A DNA stretch of 64,000 nt from JABFRZ01 sp964631945 (GTDB lineage Bacteria; Planctomycetota; UBA1135; GCA-002686595). The notes under the pieces are model-generated. The model saw only the letters and a list, made by a program, of their open reading frames with translations. It made no database searches and was not told the DNA's origin. Shown here in pieces: positions 17,321 to 25,258 of the stretch. Location: assembly GCA_964631945.1 (NCBI GenBank), contig CAZWAY010000020.1, positions 1 through 64,000 of the forward strand, written 5' to 3'. The first letter of the stretch is position 1; every line of letters starts with the position of its first letter. A program made the position numbers and the translations under genes.

Positions 17321-17764
17321 TCAGCGGGGTTCGGCTCGTTTCGCCGGCGCACGCTGCCAGCCGTGCTCTTCCAGCAACGCCTGCACGCGCGCGCGGACCT
17401 CGTCGCGGATCCTGCGCACGTCCGCGAGCGTGCGCCCAGCCGGGTCGGCCAGCGGCCAGTCGCGGCGGCGCACGCCGGGCAGCACCGGGCACTCCTCGGC
17501 GCAGCCGAGCGTGATCAGGAGCTCGGCCTCGGCCCCGAGTTCGGGCGTGAGCAGGCGCGGCTGGACACCCGCGAGCTCGAGCCCGACCTCGCGCATGGCC
17601 GCGACCACGTGCGGGTGCACGTGCGCCGCGGGCCGCGTGCCGGCCGAGAGCGCGCGCGCCCGGCCCGCATCGGCCAGCGCGCCGAAGAAGGCCGCCGCCA
17701 TCTGCGAGCGGCCGGCGTTGTGGACGCAGGCGAAGAGCACGGTGTGCACGGCAGGGGTCCTCAC
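17321..17764 (-). CDS. arsC: Low-MW phosphatase-type arsenate reductase
   Basis: 147 residues if the GTG at 17764 is used, 142 if the internal GTG at 17749 is used. The catalytic P-loop VLFACVHNAGRSQMA carries the C-x5-R-S signature of low-molecular-weight tyrosine-phosphatase-like arsenate reductases. A second cysteine pair follows (LGCAEECPVLPG), and RRDWPLADPAG is the conserved DP motif. The enzyme would reduce arsenate to arsenite using thiols in the cytoplasm. The gene begins 2 bases after the stop of the aquaporin gene, so the two are co-translated. No ArsR regulator or ArsB/Acr3 pump is visible nearby. Confidence 0.82.
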   Translation of the reverse strand: MRTPAVHTVLFACVHNAGRSQMAAAFFGALADAGRARALSAGTRPAAHVHPHVVAAMREVGLELAGVQPRLLTPELGAEAELLITLGCAEECPVLPGVRRRDWPLADPAGRTLADVRRIRDEVRARVQALLEEHGWQRAPAKRAEPR

Positions 17765-17766
17765 TG

Positions 17767-18462
17767 TCAGGGGGCGGCCGGGGCGGACGCGGGTTCCAAC
17801 GAACGCCGGGGCCACAACCAGGCGCAGAAGGCGCTGGCCGCGCCGGCGCCCGCCAGCTGCGCCAGCAGGAACGGCGGCACGTCGCTCGGCCGGATCCCGG
17901 CGAAGGTGTCGGTGGCGGCCCGCGCCAGGGTCACGGCCGGGTTGGCGAAGGAGGTCGAGGCCGTGAACCAGTAGGCGCCGGTGATGTAGGCCGCGACCGC
18001 GAAGGGCACGGCCGCGCGCCGGTGGCGCTCGACGCTGCGCAGCACCAGCACCAGCCCGAAGGTGGCCACGAACTCGCTCCAGGCCAGCGCGGCCCCGGGA
18101 CGCGCGCGGGTCGCGGCCACGAACAGCGGCTGGCCGAACATCGCGTGCGCGGCGGCCACCCCGGCGAAGGCACCCGCGACCTGGGCCACGAGGTAGCCGG
18201 GCACGTGCCGCCACGCGAGCGTGCGCGCGAGCGCGTCGCCCAGCGTCACGAGCGGGTTGAAGTGCGCGCCCGAGGCCGCGCTCAGGGCCAGGATCAGGAC
18301 CGCCAGGGCGGCGCCCGTGGCGAGCGCGTTGGCGAGCAGCGCCAGCGCCTCGTTCCCGGCGCTCAGGCGCACGCCCATGATCCCGGAGCCGACCACCGCG
18401 AGCAGCAGGAAGGCCGTGCCCACGAACTCGGCCGCCAGGCAGCGGCTCACGCTCGCCCTCAC
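17767..18462 (-). CDS. MIP/aquaporin family channel
   Basis: About 231 residues from GTG 18462 (GTG 18450 is also possible). Six membrane segments and two half-helices are visible. The first selectivity loop is SGAHFNPLVTLGDAL (NPL instead of NPA); the second is SFANPAVTLARAA (canonical NPA). The N-terminus AAEFVGTAFLLLAVVGSGIMG matches the family. Together with the adjacent arsenate reductase, the arrangement recalls the AqpS-ArsC pathway of some rhizobia, in which arsenite leaves through an aquaporin; that is inference from context. Local start codons are all GTG. Confidence 0.85.
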   Translation of the reverse strand: MRASVSRCLAAEFVGTAFLLLAVVGSGIMGVRLSAGNEALALLANALATGAALAVLILALSAASGAHFNPLVTLGDALARTLAWRHVPGYLVAQVAGAFAGVAAAHAMFGQPLFVAATRARPGAALAWSEFVATFGLVLVLRSVERHRRAAVPFAVAAYITGAYWFTASTSFANPAVTLARAATDTFAGIRPSDVPPFLLAQLAGAGAASAFCAWLWPRRSLEPASAPAAP

Positions 18463-18584
18463 GCGCCGAGCTCCGGGCGGACACGCGTGAGCGGCATGGC
18501 GACACCTGGATAGCCATGTCTCGCCGACGACGCAAGCGTGCAGCGGGATGGAACGTCCGTGCTCCTGCCCGCGACGCGCGGGCG

Positions 18585-19841
18585 CTACGCCGCCGGCGAC
18601 TCGTCGGCCGTCAGGACCAGTTCGAGCGAGGCCAGCAGCGCCAGCGCCGCGCCCAGGTTCGCGCGCCGGCGTGCGTGGCGCTGCCAGAGCTCGAGCGGCT
18701 CGAGCCAGTCGACCACCCCGCGCCGCGCCAGGCGTTCGAGGCTGTCCCGGACGAGCGCGCCGAGCGGCGTGGCCGTGCGCAGCTCGCGATCGAAGTCGAC
18801 GTAGTTGAGCTTCGGATCGGGTGGCGCCGCGGCGCGCGGGAAGCGCCGCACCAGCGTGCGCACGGCCTTGAGGCGCGCGCGGCTCAGCTGCACGCGCCAG
18901 TCCGGCGCGTTCACGGGCCAGCCGAGGTAGGTCTTGGTCGGCAGCGCGAAGAGCCGCGGGACGGCGCGCGCCGCGAGCTCGTGGTAGAAGCGTCCGCCGC
19001 GGCGGACGGCGCGCGGCAGACGCAGGCTGAAATCGACCCATTCCGGCCGCAGGAACGGGGTGCGCACGTCGAAACCGGGCGGGAGCTGGGCCGGGTCGTT
19101 GCGCGAGGGATTGCGCACGGCCATGTGCAGCTGCTCGTAGGCGTTCAGGCAGCTGTCCGCGAGCAACGGTTGCGCGGGCAGGGCCGACTCGGCCCGGAAG
19201 TCGGGCGGCGTGAGGTCGATGGTCGTGCTGAAGCGCGTCTCGGCCGCGAAGCGGCGGCAGGCGCTGGCCCAGTCGGGGAAGAGCGCGTCGGCGTCCTCAC
19301 CGGCCAGCGAATTGGCCTGGCTGCCGCTCCAGTAGGTGGCCTCGCGCCCGAAGCGCTCGAAGACCAGGTGGTTGTAGGCCACCTCGAACAGGAAGGTCCA
19401 CGGAGCGCGACGGGCCGTGTCGAGCAGCGCGGCGCGCGCCAGCCCGCGCGCGGTCAGGTCGATGGCCTCGTGGCGCACGCCGGCCGCGCGCGCGACGCGC
19501 GGCGCCAGGTCGAAGTCGAGGGTACCGGGGATGCCGAAGGTCACGGCCACCATGCGCTCGGCCAGGCCCAGCTCGACCAGCACGCCCAGGATCAGGCGCG
19601 AGTCGATCCCGCCGCTCAGCGGCACCACCAGCGGGCCGCGCCCCGCCGGCTCGAGCGCCGCGCGGCAGGCGGCGCGGAAGGCGGCGACGCCCCGGGCCAA
19701 GGCGTGCTCGCGCTCCTCGTCCGCTTCGCGCGCGACCTCCGCGGCCAGCACGCGGGCCCAGGCGTGCCGCTCGAACCCGCGCTCGACGCGGGGCAGGAAC
19801 CCGAAGTAGAGGTAGGTCGCGAGGGTCGAACGCTCGGGCAC
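18585..19841 (-). CDS. Asparagine synthase C-terminal domain protein (no glutaminase domain)
   Basis: 418 residues. The ATP-pyrophosphatase loop PLSGGIDSRLILG begins at about residue 74, and later blocks (YWSGSQANSLAGEDADALF; DVRTPFLRPEWVDFSLRLP) match the synthetase half of AsnB. The N-terminal glutamine amidotransferase domain with its Cys1 nucleophile is absent. Only about 70 helical residues precede the PP-loop. Such stand-alone domains occur in pathways that modify peptides, polysaccharides or natural products and may use ammonia or another amine. No pathway partner is evident here. The gene is followed downstream by the arsenic pair and preceded by a MITE-like element, so regulation is not clear. 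Confidence 0.78.
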   Translation of the reverse strand: MPERSTLATYLYFGFLPRVERGFERHAWARVLAAEVAREADEEREHALARGVAAFRAACRAALEPAGRGPLVVPLSGGIDSRLILGVLVELGLAERMVAVTFGIPGTLDFDLAPRVARAAGVRHEAIDLTARGLARAALLDTARRAPWTFLFEVAYNHLVFERFGREATYWSGSQANSLAGEDADALFPDWASACRRFAAETRFSTTIDLTPPDFRAESALPAQPLLADSCLNAYEQLHMAVRNPSRNDPAQLPPGFDVRTPFLRPEWVDFSLRLPRAVRRGGRFYHELAARAVPRLFALPTKTYLGWPVNAPDWRVQLSRARLKAVRTLVRRFPRAAAPPDPKLNYVDFDRELRTATPLGALVRDSLERLARRGVVDWLEPLELWQRHARRRANLGAALALLASLELVLTADESPAA

Positions 19842-19855
19842 GGCGAGGCGCCCGG

Positions 19856-20034
19856 CTAGCGGGCCGTTGAAAAAATCCCGTCGCGAGGCAAAGCGCGCTT
19901 CGACGGGGCTAGGAACGCGACAGAGAGACGGCGGAAGCGGCCTTCCTGGCCGCTGAGCACGGCTCGACGAGCGTGACGACGCACCGTCGAAGCGCGCGAA
20001 GCCGTAGCAGGGACCTTTTTCAACGGACTGCTAG
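19856..20034. mobile_element. MITE-like hairpin element 1, CTAG-bounded
   Basis: A non-coding 171-bp core (19860-20030) lies between two CTAG tetranucleotides that look like a target-site duplication. Arms of 52 nt at 19855-19906 and 19984-20035 are imperfect inverted repeats, matching at about 38 positions. The outer part CCGTTGAAAAA and the inner GCGCGCTTCGACGG are perfectly shared. A smaller hairpin, AGCGGCC-TTCCT-GGCCGCT, lies near the centre. No transposase is encoded. The right-hand CTAG supplies the TAG stop codon of the ThuA gene. CTAG fits the YTAR target of IS5-type transposases, but the mobilising family is only inferred. Confidence 0.7.
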
Positions 20035-21398
20035 CGCGGCAGCATCCAGATGTTGCGGTAGCGCACCGGGTTCCCGTGGTCCTGCAGCAGCAGCGGGCCG
20101 AGCGCGGCCTCGCCGCCGCCGCCGGTGGTCGGACCGTCGAGCTCGACGTCGTCGTGGATGAGGCGGCCGTTGTGCCAGACGGTCAGGCGCGCGTTCGAGC
20201 GCTTCTGGCCGCTCGGGTCGAAGCGCGGCGCGCGGAACTCGATGTCGTAGCTCTGCCAGCGTCCCGGCGGGCGCGCGGCGTTGACGCTCGGGGCGCGCTT
20301 GCCGTACAGCGCGCCACAGTCGCCCAGGCCCGCTTCGAGGCCGTAGGAGTCGAGCACCTGCACCTCGTAGCGGCCCTGCAGGTAGACGCCGCTGTTGCCG
20401 CGGGCCTGGCCGGTGGCCTCGGGCATCGATGGCGTCATGAACTCGACGTGGTAGAGCCCGTCCCCGAGGTCCTGCTTGGTGAGCAGATCGCCCGTGCCCG
20501 CCACGACCTCCAGCGCGTCGTCGACCCGCCGCCACGCGACCGTCTTCGGACCGGTGCGATGCCGCCAGGCGCCGAGGCCGCGGCCATCGAAGAGCCCACG
20601 CGCGGCCGTCGGTGCGAGCGCCGGCAGGTCGGGACCGCGGATCACCCACTCGATGCCCGCCAGCAGGAAGCGCTGGAAGCGCTCGTCGTCCCACACCTCC
20701 TCGCGGTGCCCGAGGGCGCTGTAGAACACGCGGCCCTCGCCCCAGTCGCGCGTCCAGGCCAGCGCGTAGTCGCCGTCGGCGCGCTTGCCGAGCGTGAGGT
20801 CGCACGAGGTCGAATCGAGCGACAGCAGCACGCGCGTCGGATGGCGCCGGAAGCCGCGGAACTGGTAGATCTCGTCCGTGATCGCGAAGGACGACCCGAG
20901 CCCGGCCGTGATCGGATGGCGCGCGTCCTCGACGCGGGCCGTGATCTCCTCGTGCCACGGGTGGCCGTCGAAGGTGCCCCCGAGCATCTCGAGGTAGGGC
21001 GCGAACTCGTACAGCGTGTCGGTGGCGCAGTGCACGCCCACGAAGCCCCCCCCGCGCGCGACCCACTCGACGAGCCCGGCGCGCTCGGCGGGCGCGAGCG
21101 GCAGCTCGCCCGTGGTCATGAACACCACCGCCGCGAAACGCGCCAGCGCGGCGGGCGCGAGGTCGGCGCAATCCTGCGAGCACGTGAGCTCGAACTGTCC
21201 CGCCGCGACCCGGGTCAGGATGCGCTCGGCGGGCGCGAGCTCGACCGGCGTCGGCCGCTTCACCACGTCGTGCACGAAGCCGGCCGATTGCGTGAAGAAC
21301 AGCACGCGCGGCAGCTCGTCCGCGCGCCCGGCGGGAGCGGGCGCCTCCGCCTGCAGCAGCAGCGGCAGCACCAGGGCCGTCAGGAGCGGTGTGGACAT
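20031..21398 (-). CDS. Exported ThuA-DUF1080 protein
   Basis: 455 residues with a signal peptide (MSTPLLTALVLPLLLQ). Residues 28-255 form a ThuA-like domain of the class I glutamine-amidotransferase fold. It starts RVLFFTQSAGFVHDVVKRP and contains GGGFVGVHCATDTLYEF and YALAWTRDWGEGRVFYSALGH. Residues 265-455 form a DUF1080 domain (GLFDGRGLGAWRHR; GNSGVYLQGRYEVQVLDSYG). ThuA/DUF1080 fusions are frequent in planctomycetes and are linked to disaccharide (trehalose-type) degradation through 3-keto intermediates. It may therefore work with the Gfo/Idh/MocA and PVC-type proteins in this window. Its TAG stop lies within the border of a MITE-like element. Confidence 0.87.
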   Translation of the reverse strand: MSTPLLTALVLPLLLQAEAPAPAGRADELPRVLFFTQSAGFVHDVVKRPTPVELAPAERILTRVAAGQFELTCSQDCADLAPAALARFAAVVFMTTGELPLAPAERAGLVEWVARGGGFVGVHCATDTLYEFAPYLEMLGGTFDGHPWHEEITARVEDARHPITAGLGSSFAITDEIYQFRGFRRHPTRVLLSLDSTSCDLTLGKRADGDYALAWTRDWGEGRVFYSALGHREEVWDDERFQRFLLAGIEWVIRGPDLPALAPTAARGLFDGRGLGAWRHRTGPKTVAWRRVDDALEVVAGTGDLLTKQDLGDGLYHVEFMTPSMPEATGQARGNSGVYLQGRYEVQVLDSYGLEAGLGDCGALYGKRAPSVNAARPPGRWQSYDIEFRAPRFDPSGQKRSNARLTVWHNGRLIHDDVELDGPTTGGGGEAALGPLLLQDHGNPVRYRNIWMLPR

Positions 21399-21453
21399 GT
21401 GGGCGCAGATCCTACCCGCCGGAACCGCTCCAGATCGCCCCTCTCCGCCACCG

Positions 21454-23388
21454 CTAGAACTGGAACTCGCTCTCCTGCCTGTTGCTCACGTGGAACGGCA
21501 ACCCGTGCGAGACGCACACGCTCTGCGTGTAGATCACCGTGCCGAAGGCGGCCATGTTCGGCGGGATCGCGTGGTGCAGCTGGGCCCAGCCCGCGCGCGG
21601 GATGGACACGATGTGGCAGCGCCGCAGGTCGGTGAAGCCGTTGCCCAGCGCGAGCGAGAGCAGCGGATGGATGCTCGGCTTGCCGGACAGCGACACGAAG
21701 CAGTAGTGCACGTGCCCGAGCTGGTCGGAGTGCAGCGTGTCCGCGCCCAGCGAGGAGTACAGGGTGTCGTCCTCGGTGCCCTCGTCGACCTCGAAGCGCG
21801 GCTCGCTCGGCGCGACCACCTGGAACGGGAGGTCCTCGCTCGCCGGACCGTCGCTCACCGTGAAGACGTGCGCGCCGAGCACGAGCTGCGGCATGTCGAG
21901 GTTGAGCCAGCCGTGCCCGCCGCGCACGTAGCGCGTGGGGTCGAGCGGCGCGCCGTCGATGCGGATCTGCGCCGCGTCGCTGAAGCCCGCGCCCAGGATG
22001 CGCACCGTGCGCGAGCGCCCCGGCTCGAGCGCGGGGATCTCCGGCGGCTGCAGCCCGGTCACGTCGAAGGGCTGCGCGGGCGGCGCCAGCGCGAGATCGA
22101 GGCCGTCCAGCGTGAGCTGGCCGGTGCCGAGCGGATCGAGGTAGGGCTCGACCAGCGGCCACACGGCGCCCAGGCGCGTGACGAAGTCGTCGTTGGTGCG
22201 GAAGGCGCAGGTCGACGCACCCGAGTCCAGGTTGCCGACGAAGCGCCCGGCCGGATCGAACAGCGGCGCGCCCGAGGAACCGCCCTCCGAGACGCCCGAC
22301 TCCCAGTCGAGGATGCGCCAGAAGTTGCCGTCGATGACCGGCGCGTCGTCGTCCAGGCTGATCTTCTTCACGCCGCCGGCCGGGTGGTGGATCAGCACCG
22401 AGGAGGCGTGCGGCACGTCCGAACGGTCCCAGCCGGCGAGGTAGGCCGGGAAGCCCAGCGGCCCGGGAGGCGCGTTCAGGCGCACGAGCTGCACGTCCAG
22501 CGTGGCGCTGGCGACCAGCGGCGTCGAGCCCGTGACCGTGTCGGTCTGCGGGGCCGTACCCGTGCGACAACCGGGACGCTCGAAGTTGAACAGGAAGACG
22601 GCGTTGGCGAGGTCCGAGCAGTGCGCGGCCGAGAGCAACAGGATCGTGCCGTCGTTGGCGGTGTTGTTGAGCAGCGAGCCACTGCACAGGAGGCCGCTGG
22701 GCAGCGACATGACGCGCACGGCCGCGTCGATCTGGTTGGCCCACGCGGCGCCCAGCGGGCAGGCCACGTCCACCTCGCAAGCCTGCGCGACGCCTCCGCC
22801 GGCCCGATCCTCGATCATGCCCAGCACGTCGAGGTAGTCGTGGGTTACGGCCGACAGCCGCAGCTGGCCCAGGCCGCGCGCGCGCGCGGGCTCGTAGTAC
22901 TCGAGCGTGACGGCCTCGCCGCGCAGCGGACGGATCGCGAACTGGCCGTCGAGACGATTCTCGAGCTCGGTGTAGGCGCCGCGCACCGTCGCGCGCTTGT
23001 CGTCGTAGACGAAGAGCTCGGCCCCCGCCGGCAGCTCGAAGCGCGCGAACACGAGCGCCAGCGACTTCGCGCCGCGCGAGAGCACGCGCAGACGCCAGAC
23101 ACGGTCGCCACCGCCGAGGTCCTCCCACCTGCCCGCGTTCGTCGGATCGAACTCGACCGGCAGCACCTCGGCGAAGCGCACGGGACCCTTGCCACCGGTG
23201 GCGGCGGCATTGGCCGCGTCCTCGGCCAGCAGGCGGTCGGCGCGCACCGGCGGCAGGCTGACGGTGGGCGCCGCGCGGCGCAGGCGCGCGCGCAGCGAGG
23301 GCGGCACCCCGCCGTGCTCCGTCTGCGCACCCGCGAGCGAGCCCAGGGCCAGGGCGAAGGCAAGCAGGGCGCAGGAGGTGCGGAGCAT
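21454..23388 (-). CDS. Secreted trypsin-like serine protease (lysyl-endopeptidase type)
   Basis: 644 residues starting at ATG 23388, with a signal peptide (MLRTSCALLAFALALGSLAGAQ). After a propeptide-like region comes an S1-fold protease. The His is in LLLSAAHCSDLANAVF, the Asp in ATLDVQLVRLNAPP, and the Ser in SEGGSSGAPLFDPAGRFVGNL. Disulfide-type cysteines are spaced as in Achromobacter-type lysyl endopeptidases. The C-terminal 200 residues are a beta-rich region that includes an IPT-like segment (TVRILGAGFSDAAQIRIDG). It is likely a secreted protease. A longer frame to 23628 crosses the neighbouring MITE and is rejected. Flanked by intergenic sequence with no other gene. Confidence 0.8.
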   Translation of the reverse strand: MLRTSCALLAFALALGSLAGAQTEHGGVPPSLRARLRRAAPTVSLPPVRADRLLAEDAANAAATGGKGPVRFAEVLPVEFDPTNAGRWEDLGGGDRVWRLRVLSRGAKSLALVFARFELPAGAELFVYDDKRATVRGAYTELENRLDGQFAIRPLRGEAVTLEYYEPARARGLGQLRLSAVTHDYLDVLGMIEDRAGGGVAQACEVDVACPLGAAWANQIDAAVRVMSLPSGLLCSGSLLNNTANDGTILLLSAAHCSDLANAVFLFNFERPGCRTGTAPQTDTVTGSTPLVASATLDVQLVRLNAPPGPLGFPAYLAGWDRSDVPHASSVLIHHPAGGVKKISLDDDAPVIDGNFWRILDWESGVSEGGSSGAPLFDPAGRFVGNLDSGASTCAFRTNDDFVTRLGAVWPLVEPYLDPLGTGQLTLDGLDLALAPPAQPFDVTGLQPPEIPALEPGRSRTVRILGAGFSDAAQIRIDGAPLDPTRYVRGGHGWLNLDMPQLVLGAHVFTVSDGPASEDLPFQVVAPSEPRFEVDEGTEDDTLYSSLGADTLHSDQLGHVHYCFVSLSGKPSIHPLLSLALGNGFTDLRRCHIVSIPRAGWAQLHHAIPPNMAAFGTVIYTQSVCVSHGLPFHVSNRQESEFQF

Positions 23389-23596
23389 GAGCGGGTGGCG
23401 GTCTACGAGGCGGGCGAGCGGATTGTAGGTGGTGCCTGCGGATCCAGACAGGTCCGCAGCCCTCTGGACGAACCCGGCGGCCCCTGGGTTCGGCCAGGAG
23501 CGCGCGATCCCGGAAGAACCTTCCGCCCGGAGCACGCCTCTCTCCCCCAAGGGTACCCCGGATGACGGAGCAGGGATCCTCCGCCCGCCGGCGCAC

Positions 23597-23763
23597 CTAG
23601 TGTCCCTTCCCCGAAGTAGCGTCGACAATCCGCCGCACTGGATCGCCGCTGGCGGCGTTGCGCCTCCTCCGAGTATTGCAGCGAATACGCGTCGTCGGCG
23701 CGCCTTGCCAGCGACGATCCATCACGGCGCCTTGTCGACGCTACTTCGGGGAAGGAACACTAG
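23597..23763. mobile_element. MITE-like hairpin element 2, CTAG-bounded
   Basis: A 159-bp core (23601-23759) lies between CTAG copies at 23597-23600 and 23760-23763. The terminal inverted repeats, counted with the CTAG, are 32 nt (23597-23628 and 23732-23763) and differ at one position. Inside them a second pair of arms (TGGATCGCCGCTGGC / GCCAGCGACGATCCA, one mismatch) and an inner GTATT...AATAC stem continue the fold, so nearly the entire element can form one hairpin. No transposase is encoded. The right CTAG overlaps the TAG stop of the TPR lipoprotein gene. The remaining intergenic sequence to 23388 (about 208 bases) holds only the protease leader region; no gene is seen in it. Confidence 0.75.
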
Positions 23764-25241
23764 CGCGCCTGGGCGGCGCGCTCGACCTGCTCCAGGTACG
23801 AGGCGATGTTGTCGCGCGGCTTCAGGACCTGGGCCCGGCGCAGGAGCGGCAGGGCCTCGGCGAAACGGCGCTGGCTCACCAGGAGCTGCGCGTGGCGCAC
23901 CTTGGCGTCGGCCTCGAAGGCCTCGAGGTTGGCGGCGCGCTCGTAGTAGAAGACGGCCTGCTCGGGATCGTCCGCGCGGAAGCTGTGCTGGCCGAGGAGG
24001 ATGAGCGCCTCGCCGTCCAGCGGATCGAGCGCGACGATCTCCTCGAGCGCGCGCACTTCCTCGTCGCCCGCTCCGGAGGCCACCGCCAGACGCGCGCGCA
24101 GGCGCAGCAGGTCCTTGCGTTCGTCGCCCTCGAGCCGCTCGCCGTGGACACGCTCGATGCCCGCGAGCAGCCGCCCGGCCTCGTCCAGCGCGCCCCCGGC
24201 CGTGAGCGCCTTGGCCGCCCGGATCGCGCGCTCGGGGCGTGCGTCGGGGGCCTTGTCCAGCGCCCGCAAGTAGGCGTCCACCGCCAAGTCGTGGAGCCCG
24301 GCATTGACGTAGATGTCGCCCAGCATCGTCAGGCTCTCGGAACTCGAGTGACCGAGACGCTCGACCAGCTCGTAGTTCTCGGCCGCGCGCATGGGCTGCC
24401 CCAGGCCGAGGAAGGCGTTGGCCTGCAGCAGCCAGAGGTCCGCGCGCTCGGGCTGGTCCGCGAGCAGGTTGGCGCACATCGCGACGGCCTCGGCGAAGCG
24501 CTTCTGCCGGAAGAAGCTGCGCGCCAGACCCATCTTCCAGTCGAGCGTGTCCGGATCGAGCAACGCGGCCATGCGGTAGGCCGACTCGGCCGACAGATCG
24601 TCGCCGCGGCTGGAGTGCGCGAAGCCCAGCAGGCCGTAGGTCACGGCGTCGCCGCCGCCGAGCTCGACCACGCGCGTCAGCTCCAGCGCCGCCGCCTCGA
24701 ACTCGCCGCGGCGCACGTGGATCAGGCCGAGGTTCTTCCAGGCCCGCCGGAACTTGGGGTGCTTCTCCACCGCCACGCGATAGGCCAGGGCGGCCGGCTC
24801 GAACTCCTCGCGCTGGAAGTGGAGGTTCCCGAGCGTGAAGTCCAGCACCGCGCTGGAGGCCTCGTTGCGGTTCTTCTCCAGGAGCTGCGCGGCCGCGCCC
24901 ATCTGCTCGGAGGAGATCAGCTCGAGCACCTTCTGCATCACTTCGCGCTCGGCCACCGTGAGCAGCGGCTCGATCTCGGTCTCGGCCAGGTAGCTCTCGA
25001 CGAAACGACGCCGGAACTGCGGGTCGTTCCAGAGCTCGAGTTCGACCTCGCCCGGCCCGTCCGCGCGTGGCGCGCTCGCGACCAGCGCCACCCCACGCGC
25101 CACGGCGTCCGCCGCCGGGACCGCGGGCAGCGCGCGCGGAGGGTTGACGCGCGGGTCGGAGGACTCGGGCGCGCGCGGCGCGACCGGCGTCGCGGCGCAG
25201 GCACACAGCGGCAGGAACAGGGCGGCGAACACTCTTCTCAT
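23760..25241 (-). CDS. TPR lipoprotein of the TonB locus
   Basis: 493 residues from ATG 25241, with a lipoprotein leader (RRVFAALFLPLCAC, lipobox LCAC). At least eight tetratricopeptide-like helical pairs are visible, for example AVLDFTLGNLHFQREEFEPA, RAWKNLGLIHVRRGEFEAAA and ADLWLLQANAFLGLGQPMRA. In TonB2-type clusters of marine gammaproteobacteria, a TPR protein is the last gene after tonB, and it is thought to assist the complex. This gene follows tonB; an alternative ATG at 25259 would overlap the tonB stop (TGATG). TAG stop shared with MITE-like element 2. Distance and co-orientation support membership of the operon. Confidence 0.8.
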   Translation of the reverse strand: MRRVFAALFLPLCACAATPVAPRAPESSDPRVNPPRALPAVPAADAVARGVALVASAPRADGPGEVELELWNDPQFRRRFVESYLAETEIEPLLTVAEREVMQKVLELISSEQMGAAAQLLEKNRNEASSAVLDFTLGNLHFQREEFEPAALAYRVAVEKHPKFRRAWKNLGLIHVRRGEFEAAALELTRVVELGGGDAVTYGLLGFAHSSRGDDLSAESAYRMAALLDPDTLDWKMGLARSFFRQKRFAEAVAMCANLLADQPERADLWLLQANAFLGLGQPMRAAENYELVERLGHSSSESLTMLGDIYVNAGLHDLAVDAYLRALDKAPDARPERAIRAAKALTAGGALDEAGRLLAGIERVHGERLEGDERKDLLRLRARLAVASGAGDEEVRALEEIVALDPLDGEALILLGQHSFRADDPEQAVFYYERAANLEAFEADAKVRHAQLLVSQRRFAEALPLLRRAQVLKPRDNIASYLEQVERAAQAR

Positions 25242-25258
25242 GGGAGCACTCCGGGGCA

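Noticed and set aside
17321..18535. Possible fusion of aquaporin and arsenate reductase in one long frame
   Set aside because: The aquaporin and ArsC parts are in different frames; the upstream part of the ArsC frame is arginine-rich shadow sequence. They are two adjacent genes with a 2-base gap.
23389..23628. Longer N-terminus of the secreted protease
   Set aside because: The 80 extra codons run into the MITE-like element and precede an obvious signal peptide at 23388.
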